In this document: positions 26,173 to 36,500 of the stretch, in pieces
How positions within the stretch are numbered: position 1 is the stretch's first letter
Layout: every line of letters begins with the position of its first letter
DNA from: a virus
Strand: one strand, 5' to 3'
DNA length: 40,237 nucleotides
Virus record (IMG/VR): IMGVR_UViG_3300030329_002252
Coordinates: 1 to 40,237 of that record
Position numbers and translations under genes: made by a program
Notes under the pieces: generated by a model
What the model saw: only the letters and a program-made list of their open reading frames with translations
The model's database searches: none
Told to the model about the DNA's origin: nothing

Positions 26173-26297
26173 AATATCATAAGCCAACAGAAGTTAACGA
26201 GGAAAACTTAACACATGTAATAGATTTAATTTATGATGCATTAAATTCTTTGAGTGTTGAAATAGAAAAATTAAAGGAGAGTCAAAATGTCGTTTAA
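26169..26297 (+). CDS. 42-aa helical protein, unrecognised
   Basis: Begins in ATGA with the preceding gene and overlaps the next gene's start by 11 bases. The sequence is one long amphipathic helix (V-I-D-L-I-Y-D-A-L-N-S-L-S-V-E-I-E-K-L-K-E), probably a coiled coil. Its last codons contain the ribosome site (AAAGGAG) of the ejection protein gene. No function is known. Confidence 0.5.
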   Translation: MKYHKPTEVNEENLTHVIDLIYDALNSLSVEIEKLKESQNVV

Positions 26298-26997
26298 TAT
26301 GAAAAATGCAATAGCAGGTGCAGGAACTGGTGCTGCATTAGGCCCTTGGGGAGCTCTTGGTGGAGCTATGCTTGGTGGGTTTATGGGTCCAGAACAACCT
26401 GAGATGTATACAAGTCAAAACTATTTAAAAGATATGGCTCCTTATATGGAAGGTGTACAAAACCAGATGAAGCTTGGTAATCAATTAATGAATCCTAATT
26501 CTGCTGTTAATAGAAGCCTTGGTCAAAATATTCAAAAGACATCTATGGACCAAATGGGAGTTGCTAATATGCTGGCTTCAAGGCAAAATGCTGCTAATCC
26601 ATATATTAATACTGGTGGTATTCAAAATCAAATGGTTCAAAATAATCTTTTAGCTTATGCTAATCAAGGTTTAGGACAGTTTAACCAAGCTATGGGCCAG
26701 AGATTTGGAATGGGAATGAATCAAGTTAATGCAGCTAATGAAAATCTTGGTTCAGTATATAGTAATGTAGCTCAAATAAATCAAGGTAATATGGCTCAAC
26801 AAGCTCAATTTGACCAAGCTCAACATCAAGCTATGATGGGTGGATTCGGTACATTGGCAGGTGATATTGGAGGAAGTACAGCCTTTAAAGAAGGTGGTTT
26901 ATTTGGATATGTAGACCCAGATAAAAAAGCAAATCCAAACCAAGAACGTACTCCGGGCTATTTGTCAGGATTGTTTAACTTTTTACAAAAGGGATAG
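26287..26997 (+). CDS. probable internal virion (ejection) protein, Gly/Gln-rich
   Basis: 236 aa, AAAGGAG before the ATG. The N-terminus is a glycine/alanine-rich hydrophobic segment (I-A-G-A-G-T-G-A-A-L-G-P-W-G-A-L-G-G) able to insert in membrane. The rest is Gln, Asn and Met rich and helical. This is the pattern of the smallest ejection protein of short-tailed phages (roles of P22 gp7 and T7 gp14), which forms an outer pore for DNA entry. Position before the transglycosylase and the giant protein supports it. The exact homologue cannot be named. Confidence 0.7.
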   Translation: MSFNMKNAIAGAGTGAALGPWGALGGAMLGGFMGPEQPEMYTSQNYLKDMAPYMEGVQNQMKLGNQLMNPNSAVNRSLGQNIQKTSMDQMGVANMLASRQNAANPYINTGGIQNQMVQNNLLAYANQGLGQFNQAMGQRFGMGMNQVNAANENLGSVYSNVAQINQGNMAQQAQFDQAQHQAMMGGFGTLAGDIGGSTAFKEGGLFGYVDPDKKANPNQERTPGYLSGLFNFLQKG

Positions 26998-27005
26998 GAG
27001 AGATA

Positions 27006-28736
27006 ATGGCAGTAAAAGATTTTAAATATGCAGGAGTAGATTATACTAGTCAGTCAGCACAAACTAATCAGACTAATCCCAATAATACTAATCCCGGAAA
27101 TCAACAAGTAAATATACCAGAAGAACAAAATGATGTCAATACTCAAATTGATGTTTGGGAAGGAGAAGAAGGTGGAGATATTACACAAGGTGGAGGTGAC
27201 CCTTATGGAGATTATTTAGCTAAAAATATGGTTGCCAATAATGAATCTTGGAATACTGCTGAAAATATGAAAGCAATGTCTGATTATGGAGTTAAACAGT
27301 TCGGAAGAAGTGGGCCTTTGGGCAATATGTGGAGTAGTTTATTAGGTGAAAGTAGAGGCCAATATTATCAACGTCAATTTGATAAAATGAATCGTGCAAA
27401 AAATAGAAATCAACCTATTGTAGATAATACTAATACTATTGTAGATAATACTAATGTAGATAATACTAATACTAATGTAAATAATACTAATACTAATGTA
27501 AATAATACTAATACTGAACTTCCTAATTATAATAATCAAACACAAACTATTAGTGATGATATTGACACTTCTAAAATTGGACCTGTTACTACTAGTGCAG
27601 ACAATACAAATGTAAATATACCTAATATAGTAAATAAATCTGGAAAGAAGGGACAATTTCCGTATGCACCTGACACTTCAGATGACACTAATTATGTCAC
27701 TGCTCCTGAAGATAATCGTAGTATCTGGCAAAAAGCATGGGATAAATCTAGGCTTGGCGGTGGGCAAGGATATATATTCCCCGGAAAGCCTGAAGTAACA
27801 GATACATCTGGAGTAATGGATAGACTTAGAAAGAAAAACCTTGAAGCTACTCTTGGAAATAAAGTAGGTGATGGTACCTCAGGTAATGTAAATGTAGATG
27901 CTGATAATAACTTTGTTGGGTCAGCTGAACAATGGGCAAATCAAGAGTTAATGAATCAAGGTGGTAGTATATTTGGTAGAGATGATATGTTGTCAAAGCA
28001 ATTAAATCCATCAGGTACTCTTCCTATTAGAAGGTCTGATAATCAGAATTATAATCTTGAAACTCAAGAAGTTCCAGAAATAAAACAAGGCCCTATACAG
28101 AAGGTTATAAGTAATTGGAAGCAAGCAGTTAATGATAGGAAAGTTAATAAATGGCAGGCAGAACAAAAAGAACAAGAAAGATTAAATCAAAAATCAATAC
28201 CTGTTCCTAACGAGCAAAAGAACAATCAAATTGTTTCTACAGATAATCAACAAGTTACGTCTAATCAGAAAACTCTTAGCAATATAGGACAAGCTCTTAA
28301 AGACTCTAATTATAGTTGGGACAGCGTACCAGATAGTCTTATTGATGCTATCCAACTTACCGAGACTGGTGGGGCTTCTGCAGATTCTTTAGCAGCTTCA
28401 TTTGAAAGTGAAGGAGCTGTAGGTCCATTGCAACAACGAAAAATATTCCAAGATGAAATAGCTAGGCTTGACCCAAGTATGGCAGGTTATGACCCTAATG
28501 ATTTAGAGCAAGCTAAAAAAGCTGCTAAGATATATATAGCACATCAAATGAAGACAGGCTTGACTGAAGAAGAGGCTATTATGGCTTATAATGCTGGAAG
28601 AACTGGCGCTAAAAAAGGTATAGGTAAGGATTATTTAGCTAAAGTTCAAAAAAATAGAAAGGTTAGTAGTCCTATTTTTCAAGCTTATGACAACTTACAA
28701 ACATCTGATTGGGCACCAAGTGCAACTAAATATTAA
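27006..28736 (+). CDS. ejection protein with C-terminal lytic transglycosylase (lysozyme-like) domain
   Basis: 576 aa, AGGAG before the ATG. Residues 1-420 are low complexity, rich in Asn, Thr, Gln and Asp, and include a 21-base tandem repeat. The last 140 residues are a lysozyme-like/SLT domain: L-I-D-A-I-Q-L-T-E-T-G-G (Glu453 as the likely catalytic acid), E-G-A-V-G-P-L-Q, a helix A-A-K-I-Y-I-A-H-Q-M, and A-Y-N-A-G (527-531). Family knowledge: virion transglycosylases open peptidoglycan locally so that ejection proteins and DNA can cross. Here the enzyme sits at the C-terminus, in the gene cluster that ends with the giant protein. The disordered N-terminal part may pack in the capsid or unfold to pass the tail. 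Confidence 0.85.
   Translation: MAVKDFKYAGVDYTSQSAQTNQTNPNNTNPGNQQVNIPEEQNDVNTQIDVWEGEEGGDITQGGGDPYGDYLAKNMVANNESWNTAENMKAMSDYGVKQFGRSGPLGNMWSSLLGESRGQYYQRQFDKMNRAKNRNQPIVDNTNTIVDNTNVDNTNTNVNNTNTNVNNTNTELPNYNNQTQTISDDIDTSKIGPVTTSADNTNVNIPNIVNKSGKKGQFPYAPDTSDDTNYVTAPEDNRSIWQKAWDKSRLGGGQGYIFPGKPEVTDTSGVMDRLRKKNLEATLGNKVGDGTSGNVNVDADNNFVGSAEQWANQELMNQGGSIFGRDDMLSKQLNPSGTLPIRRSDNQNYNLETQEVPEIKQGPIQKVISNWKQAVNDRKVNKWQAEQKEQERLNQKSIPVPNEQKNNQIVSTDNQQVTSNQKTLSNIGQALKDSNYSWDSVPDSLIDAIQLTETGGASADSLAASFESEGAVGPLQQRKIFQDEIARLDPSMAGYDPNDLEQAKKAAKIYIAHQMKTGLTEEEAIMAYNAGRTGAKKGIGKDYLAKVQKNRKVSSPIFQAYDNLQTSDWAPSATKY
27416..27515 (+). repeat. 21-base in-frame tandem repeat
   Basis: Unit GTARATAATACTAATACTAAT repeats about five times, one copy being 18 bases, and codes for V-[DN]-N-T-N-T-N steps. 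It lies in the linker of the transglycosylase protein. Related single copies recur near 27600. Repeat number may vary between relatives by slippage. Confidence 0.85.
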
Positions 28737-28747
28737 GGAGATTATAG

Positions 28748-29500
28748 ATGGCAGTTAAATCATTTACACCTATTAATTTTGTAGACTATTCTGATGATTA
28801 TGGTGGTCTTAAAACTTTCCAAGAATCTTTTCAAAATGCAAAGAATCTTGCTGTTCAAGCTATGGAAAATAAAAGAGCTGAATTTATGCAAGATGAGCTA
28901 GATAGACTTGAAAATGACCTTTTCCCGCCACAAGGAGCTTCAATGGTAGTGGGGGACGGCAGTGGAGGAAAACGGCTAAATAAGGGCTTTTATGCGATTA
29001 TGAACAAAACTCCTGAACAGGCATTTAGAGCCGCACGTTCTCGTGCTGAACGAGCAGGATTAGGAAAGCATGGAATAAATAGACGAGAATATATGGCTGC
29101 TTGGCAAGAGATGCAACAACAAGGAATAAAAAGACAATATCAAAAGCTTTCAGAGTATGGTGCAAGACATGGTACTCATACTATACAAAATATATTAGAG
29201 AACGAAGGTGGAAAATTTAATGCATATTATCAAAGATTTACAGACCCATATATAGAAAGTTTAAATCTTAGTGTGACATCAAGCCCTAGGAAGAAGAATT
29301 TCACTCCTCTTGGATGGACTTTGAAAACTAGAAATGGCGTGCAAAAAGTAGATGATATCCCCTTGGGTCAACACTTACTTCCAATAAATTGGGGTTTGCA
29401 AAACAATGAAGTCTTTGTTGAGAATGGCGTAAAAGGAGCTTATAATGTATGGGGTAACTTTGTACCATTAGGCGTAGATGACCCTCCAAAAGGGCCATAA
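28748..29500 (+). CDS. hypothetical ejection-cassette protein (250 aa)
   Basis: AGGAG eight bases before the ATG. The N-terminal half is helical and charged (F-Q-E-S-F-Q-N-A-K-N-L-A; E-F-M-Q-D-E-L-D-R-L-E-N-D-L). An R/A-rich middle helix follows (Q-A-F-R-A-A-R-S-R-A-E-R-A-G), and the C-terminal 80 residues look beta-rich. No enzymatic motif or membrane segment was seen. Place between transglycosylase and the next ejection protein suggests it is packaged with them. I do not recognise a family. Confidence 0.6.
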   Translation: MAVKSFTPINFVDYSDDYGGLKTFQESFQNAKNLAVQAMENKRAEFMQDELDRLENDLFPPQGASMVVGDGSGGKRLNKGFYAIMNKTPEQAFRAARSRAERAGLGKHGINRREYMAAWQEMQQQGIKRQYQKLSEYGARHGTHTIQNILENEGGKFNAYYQRFTDPYIESLNLSVTSSPRKKNFTPLGWTLKTRNGVQKVDDIPLGQHLLPINWGLQNNEVFVENGVKGAYNVWGNFVPLGVDDPPKGP

Positions 29501-29528
29501 ATTTTAAAATGAATAAAGGAGAAGTATA

Positions 29529-30518
29529 ATGAGCATGTACGACATAGGGGGCGCATCCGCTGGTCAGGCTTCACAACTACAACCAGAAGAACGTCAGTTT
29601 CAGCGTCTTAATAGAATGGTTAAAGTTGCTGAACAAACCAACTATGATGGCGACCCAGAATATTATAATCAGATAAAAGCTATAGCTATGCAAGCTGGCA
29701 TACCAATAAAGCAATTTAAATCTAATCCATTTAGAGCTATGGGTATAGGAGCTATGTCTATGTTAGATACAGCACTGTTAGGATTAATACCAAACTCTGT
29801 TTATACCCCTGAAGGTGGTCATGTTAGTGCTATAGATGAGGCTGCTGATGCTGCAGGTATGATGGCTGGTATGGTACTTCCTTGGGGTGCTCCAGCAAGA
29901 TTGGCTGGTGGCGCACTGAAAATGGGCGGTAGAGCATTAGCTAGTGGAATGGCTCCCGGAGCTACTTCAGCAAGGAACTTTATTAAAGGTTCTCCAAGGT
30001 TAATGAAAGCAATGGGTATTCAACCTAAAGGCACTAAGGCAGCTCAACAAGCTGCTAGAGACTTTAATCCTGTTGCTTTAGATGATACTCCTTTGTTAGG
30101 TACTGGTCAACCATTACTGCCTATGAGTGCTGGAAGTGGTGCTGGAAGAGCTGCTAATTATGTTCCTAAAAAATCAGTATCTGTTCCTAAAGCTGATAGT
30201 TACGTAGGTGGAGGTACAAAAGCATCTCAAGTGGCTAAAAAAGCTCAAACTGTAAGTCAAAAGAAACCGGGTACTCAAACTAAACTAGATTTAAAAAGTC
30301 CAAAATCTAATATTTCTAAAAAGAAGGTGAAAAGTATGACTCCAAAAGCAATTGCTTTAGAAATTAAAAAACTAACTGGTAAAATGCCTAAAATAGATGG
30401 AAAAACAAGAGGGCAACTAGAGGCTCAGCTATTAAAAGCTAGAGCAGAAGCTAACGTTAAACTAGCTCAACAAGCTAAAAAACAATACGAGGCAGCAACT
30501 GGTACAAAGTTAGGATAG
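29529..30518 (+). CDS. probable ejection protein with hydrophobic core and SAP-like tail
   Basis: 329 aa, AGGAG seven bases before the ATG. Residues about 70-150 are hydrophobic and Gly/Ala/Met-rich (M-G-I-G-A-M-S-M-L-D-T-A-L-L-G; A-G-M-M-A-G-M-V-L-P-W-G), as in membrane-inserting ejection proteins. Residues about 190-265 are a Lys/Ser/Pro-rich linker. The last about 55 residues (M-T-P-K-A-I-A-L-E-I-K-K-L-T-G, then G-K-T-R-G-Q-L-E-A-Q-L) look like a SAP/HeH-type helix-extension-helix, often DNA-binding. So the chain may link membrane and DNA during injection. Family unnamed. Confidence 0.6.
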   Translation: MSMYDIGGASAGQASQLQPEERQFQRLNRMVKVAEQTNYDGDPEYYNQIKAIAMQAGIPIKQFKSNPFRAMGIGAMSMLDTALLGLIPNSVYTPEGGHVSAIDEAADAAGMMAGMVLPWGAPARLAGGALKMGGRALASGMAPGATSARNFIKGSPRLMKAMGIQPKGTKAAQQAARDFNPVALDDTPLLGTGQPLLPMSAGSGAGRAANYVPKKSVSVPKADSYVGGGTKASQVAKKAQTVSQKKPGTQTKLDLKSPKSNISKKKVKSMTPKAIALEIKKLTGKMPKIDGKTRGQLEAQLLKARAEANVKLAQQAKKQYEAATGTKLG

Positions 30519-30521
30519 TAA

Positions 30522-33500
30522 ATGGCCGTAGATTATAATCAACCTACGGTACAAGAACCTTATAAGCCCATATATAATGAGTTTACTTTAAAGCAATTAG
30601 TAGCTCAATATAAAAGGGCTCCGGGAGCATTTAGAACTGACTTAATAGACCAGTTAGAAAAAGACTCTCAATATTATGGAGTAGAGTTCTTCAGAGACCC
30701 AGAGGATGAAGAATTTAGACTACTTGATACCGTAAAACACCTAGGAACAGGCTTTATGTCTGGCTTCACTACATTTAAAATTGGTGAAGAACCTAAAAAC
30801 GCCCCTGAAAGAATAGCAGATAGTATAGGTCATCTTGCTGGATTCGTAGGTTTTGTACCTACTAAAGCAATTGGATTGGTTACAAGGTCTGCTCGTCTTG
30901 TTGCTGCTGCCGAAACAATAAGAGGCAGGTCAGTTCCTATGGAAATAGCTAATAGGGCTACCAAAAAAGCAACAGAATTAATAAAACCTATATTCGACAA
31001 ATCTGTTACTGGTCGTGGTGGCGCATTTGAAACTGCTATTAAGTGGTTACAAGAACCATCTAGAGCACATGTAGTACATGATGCATTCCATCTTGGTGTT
31101 GGTATGAGTGTTAGCTCATGGCAAGGTGGAGTAGATGAAATGATGAGAGGCTTTGTCGGAGGTGCTCAAACAGGTGCGGCCTTTAGATTAATAGGGAATC
31201 TGATAAAATTTCCGGGAGTAGAACCTCCTAAGCCCTTTGCTACTTTCTTTAAAGAGCAAGGAAAACCTCAATTAACTCCTGCTCAACAAGGTGAACGAGC
31301 AGCAAGAACAATTGCTAGTTCTCTTTATACTGGTTTACCAGCAACTATGGCTGGTGCAACTACTCCAGAACAAATATATGAATATTTATTAGGAGCTTAT
31401 TTTGGTGTTAAAATGACGCCAACTGAGATTACTAATAGAGATAGACATATACGCAATATGTTTGTTGATAGAAAAAATAAGATGCTTGTTCCTGAAATTA
31501 CAGAAGGATGGGAAGGTTTATCTCCTAAAGAACAAAAATTAGTAAAAGAATCTGTTAGAGAGATAGTAGGACCAGAAGGGGCTGGAGGACAAATTAGTAT
31601 AGGCGCTTTAAGAAAATTAGGATTAGAGCAAATGTTAATGGCTCCTGAATATGAAACAACAGATAAAGAAGCTACTCCTAAAAGAGAAATGCCTAAAAGT
31701 AAAAATTCTATTCAAGATGATATAATATCAACTATTGTTAAAGGAGAACAACCTCTTCCAGAAGTATGGAAAAAGTTATCTTATGAAGACAAGGTTTTTT
31801 ATGGAGAGGCTATGGATGCTTCTAATATGCGTGGATACTTTACTTTTGACCAAATTAACAGGATGAATACAGAGCAGATTCAAGCTATTGCAGAAAGATT
31901 AGAAATTCCTAAAAGAAAGAATATGGATGATGTACAATTAGCTGCAGAAATCATATTTAGACAACCAAAAATTAGAGAAGAAGATGCTCTTCATCTCCAA
32001 GCAGATGGTGAAGAAATAATAGCAGAATCTCTTGATACAGGAGAGTATCGAATCTTGCCACAAAATCTGGTAACATGGGTTGAAAGAAATATGGAATGGG
32101 TTGGAAAAGATAAAGTAGGTGCTGAAAAAAGTAATCTTATTAGTAATGAAGTAGATGCTATTAGAGAATATATATCTGAAGCTTATTCTAGATTAACTAC
32201 TAAAGATGGAAAAGAAAGATATCAAGAAAGAGATTTAGACCCATTAGCTGTTATTGATTATATAGAGGCAAAACATGGTAGAGTAGTTCCTCCTCGAGGA
32301 GTAGAACAAATGATTCAATATATTACAAAAAAGAATCAATCTATGCAAATGCCATTTGTAACAAGTAAAGTATCTGTTGACAAAGAAGACCCGTTTAATC
32401 AGTATCCTTATTTAACCTTGATGTCACAAAAAGGTATGCCTATGAATGCTGCTGGTATCACTAAGCAAGTTGATGTTGTAGAAACCCAGCTAGATAAGGT
32501 ATGGAAAAGTTTAAATCCCGGCACAACTGAATCTGCTTATTATGCTGTAGACCATTGGGTTATTCCCGGTAAAAGATTCTTAGAAACAATAGATTTATAT
32601 AGATATAAAGATAGTTTAGAAACTAGATTTCCAAATAAAGGTGGACAAATCTTTGATGGATTAATGTGGAATGTTATGAGCTCATTGTCAAAAAGACAAT
32701 TAAGAGACCCTAATGTAAGAGAAGTAAAAGAGGCAAAAGATTTATATTATTTTGGAGGAGTATCAGACAAGGAAAGAGCTGTATTTATGCATCATCATCC
32801 AGAAACAGCCTCTTTAAGAACTAGTCAAGAAAAGACTATATTAAATAAACAATTTAATGATTTAATATCTGTATTTGGAAGAGAATATTTTAAAGATGGT
32901 GGCCTATATGACGCTGCTGAAGCTGCTTTCATTACTAAATATAGTGGACAAAAGTTTAATAAAAAAGCTCCTAAACATGATAAAAAGATACTAGAGATGA
33001 GAGAGTATTTTAAGCGTTCATTTTTATCTAATTATTATTGGGATTTAGCTACTAATGGATTTCAGGTTCCTGATTATAGAACAGGAAATCTAAACTTTGC
33101 TCAAAGAAAAGAGTTATTAGAAAAGAATCAAGGAGCTGGTTTTTTATCTAATTCTAAAGCATTTAATAAACGTGCTCAAATATGGTTTACTAGTGGCTTT
33201 ACAGCAAATGGAGAAAGGTTAAATACTTATCTAGATGCTGATGGTAAAATGGTTAATAATGAATTAAGATTTATATTAACTAAAGATGCTGAAGGAAAAG
33301 GATTAACAGATTTATCTAAAGCTAAAGAATATATTGAGGCTACTGATGGAGCTATTTTAGCAAGAGATGATTTTATATATGCTATATCAAAAGAATCTGG
33401 AATGCCTGAAGCCGACATTCAGGGGCAGAGTAAATCTTTCATAGTTTCACCAAGCCCCGAACATGGAGCTCTTTTAGGCAAGTATATGTTTCATTCAGCA

Positions 33501-36500
33501 GGAAAAACATTAACTGAAGCGATGAAAAAAGCTAATATTCACTTTATTATACCTGAATCTGCAGCCAAACAAATCGGAACAAGAGAATTTGGAGACTTTA
33601 GCGTCTCTCCTCAAGGTCGTTTATCTATTGCAAAAGGCACTAAAGTATATACAATGAAGCCTGAAGAATTACATACAGTATATAGTGAAATACAAGATGC
33701 TCATATGATTCAACCTCAACGTGTATATAAACAAATGTTCACAAATTTAACTACTCATTTAGCTAAAAATAAGTTAGATAATGAAGTAGTAAGAGATATG
33801 ACTGAATCTTTAATTGAAGAGAGTTATAATTCTAGTCCTTATGGAACAAAGTTATTAGAAAGATATCACGAAATGTCTTCTAAAGGTAAAGTTAATAAAG
33901 AATTACAAGAAGAGTTCCTTAATAACTTAGAGCAAATATCTGTTCCTGAAATAGAAAAGATATTACAAAAGAAAGGTCATGAGAATTTTGCAGACCGTAT
34001 TTATGAAAAAATCGTTGGTATTAATAAGACTATATTAGCAGAAGCTAAACGGGATGGTGAAATAGCTGAACATGATTATGAAGCATTTTTAGCAGAAGCT
34101 AGAGAATTTAGAAGTGGCACAGAAAGAGTGCTTGGATTAGGAGAGCAGATTAATAAGACTACAGGAGAGCCTGTAATAGGTGTTTTCTTGCATAAATTTA
34201 ATAGACCATTTGTTCAAACTATAATGAAAAATTGGGAAGTTCATAGAGCTACTCGTCCATTAGTATTAAATTCTTTATCAGGAAGAATGAGACCATATGA
34301 TAAAAGATTACAACGTACTTTACCTGAGCTTCAAGACAATCAGTTTTATCTTGATAATAACTTTAGGAAAATGCGTATATATTCTGAAGAAGTAGGAGTA
34401 AGGCCTGATAAAAATGGAAGAAATTATATTGATTTAGAAACATTATGGAAACAATATACAGTAGAAAAAAGATGGGAAAGAGTTCCAGAGGTACAACAAC
34501 ATGTTAAAGAGATATTTTCAGCTCTTAGTGCTAGAGTTCCTATAGATTCAATGTCAGGTGTAAGAAAGCTTGAATTTGCTGGTTTTACTAATAGAAAAGG
34601 TTATGGTATCTTGTTACACCCTAGAGTTATGAGAGCATTAGGTGGAGCTGATTTAGATGGAGATAAAGCTACTATTTATTTTGGAGGTCGTAAAGCAGAT
34701 GGTAGTGGATATGGATTTAAAGAAAGCTGGAAAGATTTATATAAATCACAGCAAGATGAGTTTACCAGATATCGCCATAAGAAAACTGGAGAAATAAAAA
34801 CAGAACTTACAGAGTCTGAAATTAAATCTAAACAATTTCAACCATATACTACAGATAATAAAAATGAACCTTTTCAACACGGTCCGTTAAAAGGTACTGG
34901 CGTTACACCTAGAATGTTAATGACAACAGACCCTAATAAGCTTCCTCCTCCATATAATAATCCTAAATTTAGAGAAGGATTAATGAATACTAATAAGGAA
35001 GGATTATATTATTATCTTCCAATAGCAAGAGAATGGATGGCAGAGGCTGCTAGTAGAGGAAGACAACTTCTTGGTACTTCAGCTAGCTTTAAAAACAATA
35101 TCCAAGGAGCTCATTCAATGTTAGCATCTATGCCTAATGGTGAAAAGCAAGGCTATGCTGTAGTTCCTGTTTATTTTAAACCATCTGGAGCTCCTAAACG
35201 AGAAGCTGCACAAGAATATCTGGTTGGAGTTAGATTTAAAGAAACAGCTAAAACTGACAATGAAAGTACATCACTGTATAGAGATTTAAGTAGAACGTCT
35301 ATTGCGTTACCATCAGACCCTATGGATGAAATAGGTATGAAAAGACGTGATAAATTCTTTGAATTGCTTTATGACTCTATTATTGATATAAAGCCTAGTT
35401 CTATAGAGATAATAGACCCTAAAATGACAGCCTTAACTCCATTTAAAGTAGGTGATATTATACGTCCAGACAAGGTAGGTACTCGTCCTGAACAAGCAAA
35501 TCATAGATTGTTGTTAGAAAATGTATTAGGAGAGCCTCAAAAATCTTTTGATATAATGGCTTTTGAAGCTGTTAATAAAAAACTTAATCGTATAAAACAA
35601 CAAGGTATATTGAAGTTATTTACTGATGCAAATTCTGCTTATTATGGTAAAAATTGGTCTGAAAGTAGAAAACATTCTATGGCTGAAACAAGAAGATTGG
35701 CTGCTGGATTAGCTGAATCAGACCCTAATTTGGCAAATACTCATTTACCTAAAATAGCTAGATTATTAGCACGTAATAATTATTACGATAGTATTATATC
35801 AAGAATTAATTTTGAAAAAATGAAAGAGGTATATGCAGACCATAGGAAAGCTTTAGAGGAATATGAAGTATTAAGGAATGCCTTAAATAGAAGCACTATG
35901 TCTGTTAGTTGGAAATCTAATCCTTATCTTGAAAAGGTATTACAGAATGAATTATGGTTGCCTGATAAACAAAATGAAGTTATAGCGAGTGCATCTAAAT
36001 TTAAAGAAATGTTTAAAGGTACTCCTGTTGAGAAGAGACAATATTTTATGCCTACTACAGGAGAAAGAGTTCCTTATGATTATGCTATTGAACATGCTAG
36101 ACGTGCTCGTGATGGTAGAGATGCTATAGATGTTAGGCGTCAAGAAATAGATAGAATACTTGAAGCTACTAATGATATGGTAATACAAGACTTATGGGAT
36201 ATGGTTAGTGCTCGACAAATGAAAAATGCAATAGAATCTGGTAATATATCTCCTGAAAGAGCTGCAGAAATATTTAGAATGGCTGATGTTGTTAGAGGAT
36301 ATGGAGAAGTAATTAGAAAAGATGACCAGTCTAGAAATCGTCAACCAGATGCTGATGATGTATTTGGTGGTGAAAAAATGCCATCTGCTATGACACAAGC
36401 AAAAATAGATGCAGATATATTTAATGTAAAAAGAGAATTAGATGTTGGTGTTACTGATGCTAATAAAAAATATGAAACTAAATTGTTTGATTCGTTTTTA

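Noticed and set aside
27416-27515. CRISPR-like array
   Set aside because: Units are contiguous, in frame and without unique spacers; it is a coding tandem repeat.
27342-27656. Minus-strand frame of 104 codons with a repetitive Ile/Ser/Tyr protein
   Set aside because: It is the antisense reading of the 21-base repeat and has no ribosome site; composition is that of an artefact.
34650-34670. D-L-D-G-D as an EF-hand type calcium loop
   Set aside because: Residue 6 of the loop is Lys where EF-hands have Gly and residue 12 is Gly where they have Glu, and the upstream RVP and LHP phrases fit a polymerase barrel better.
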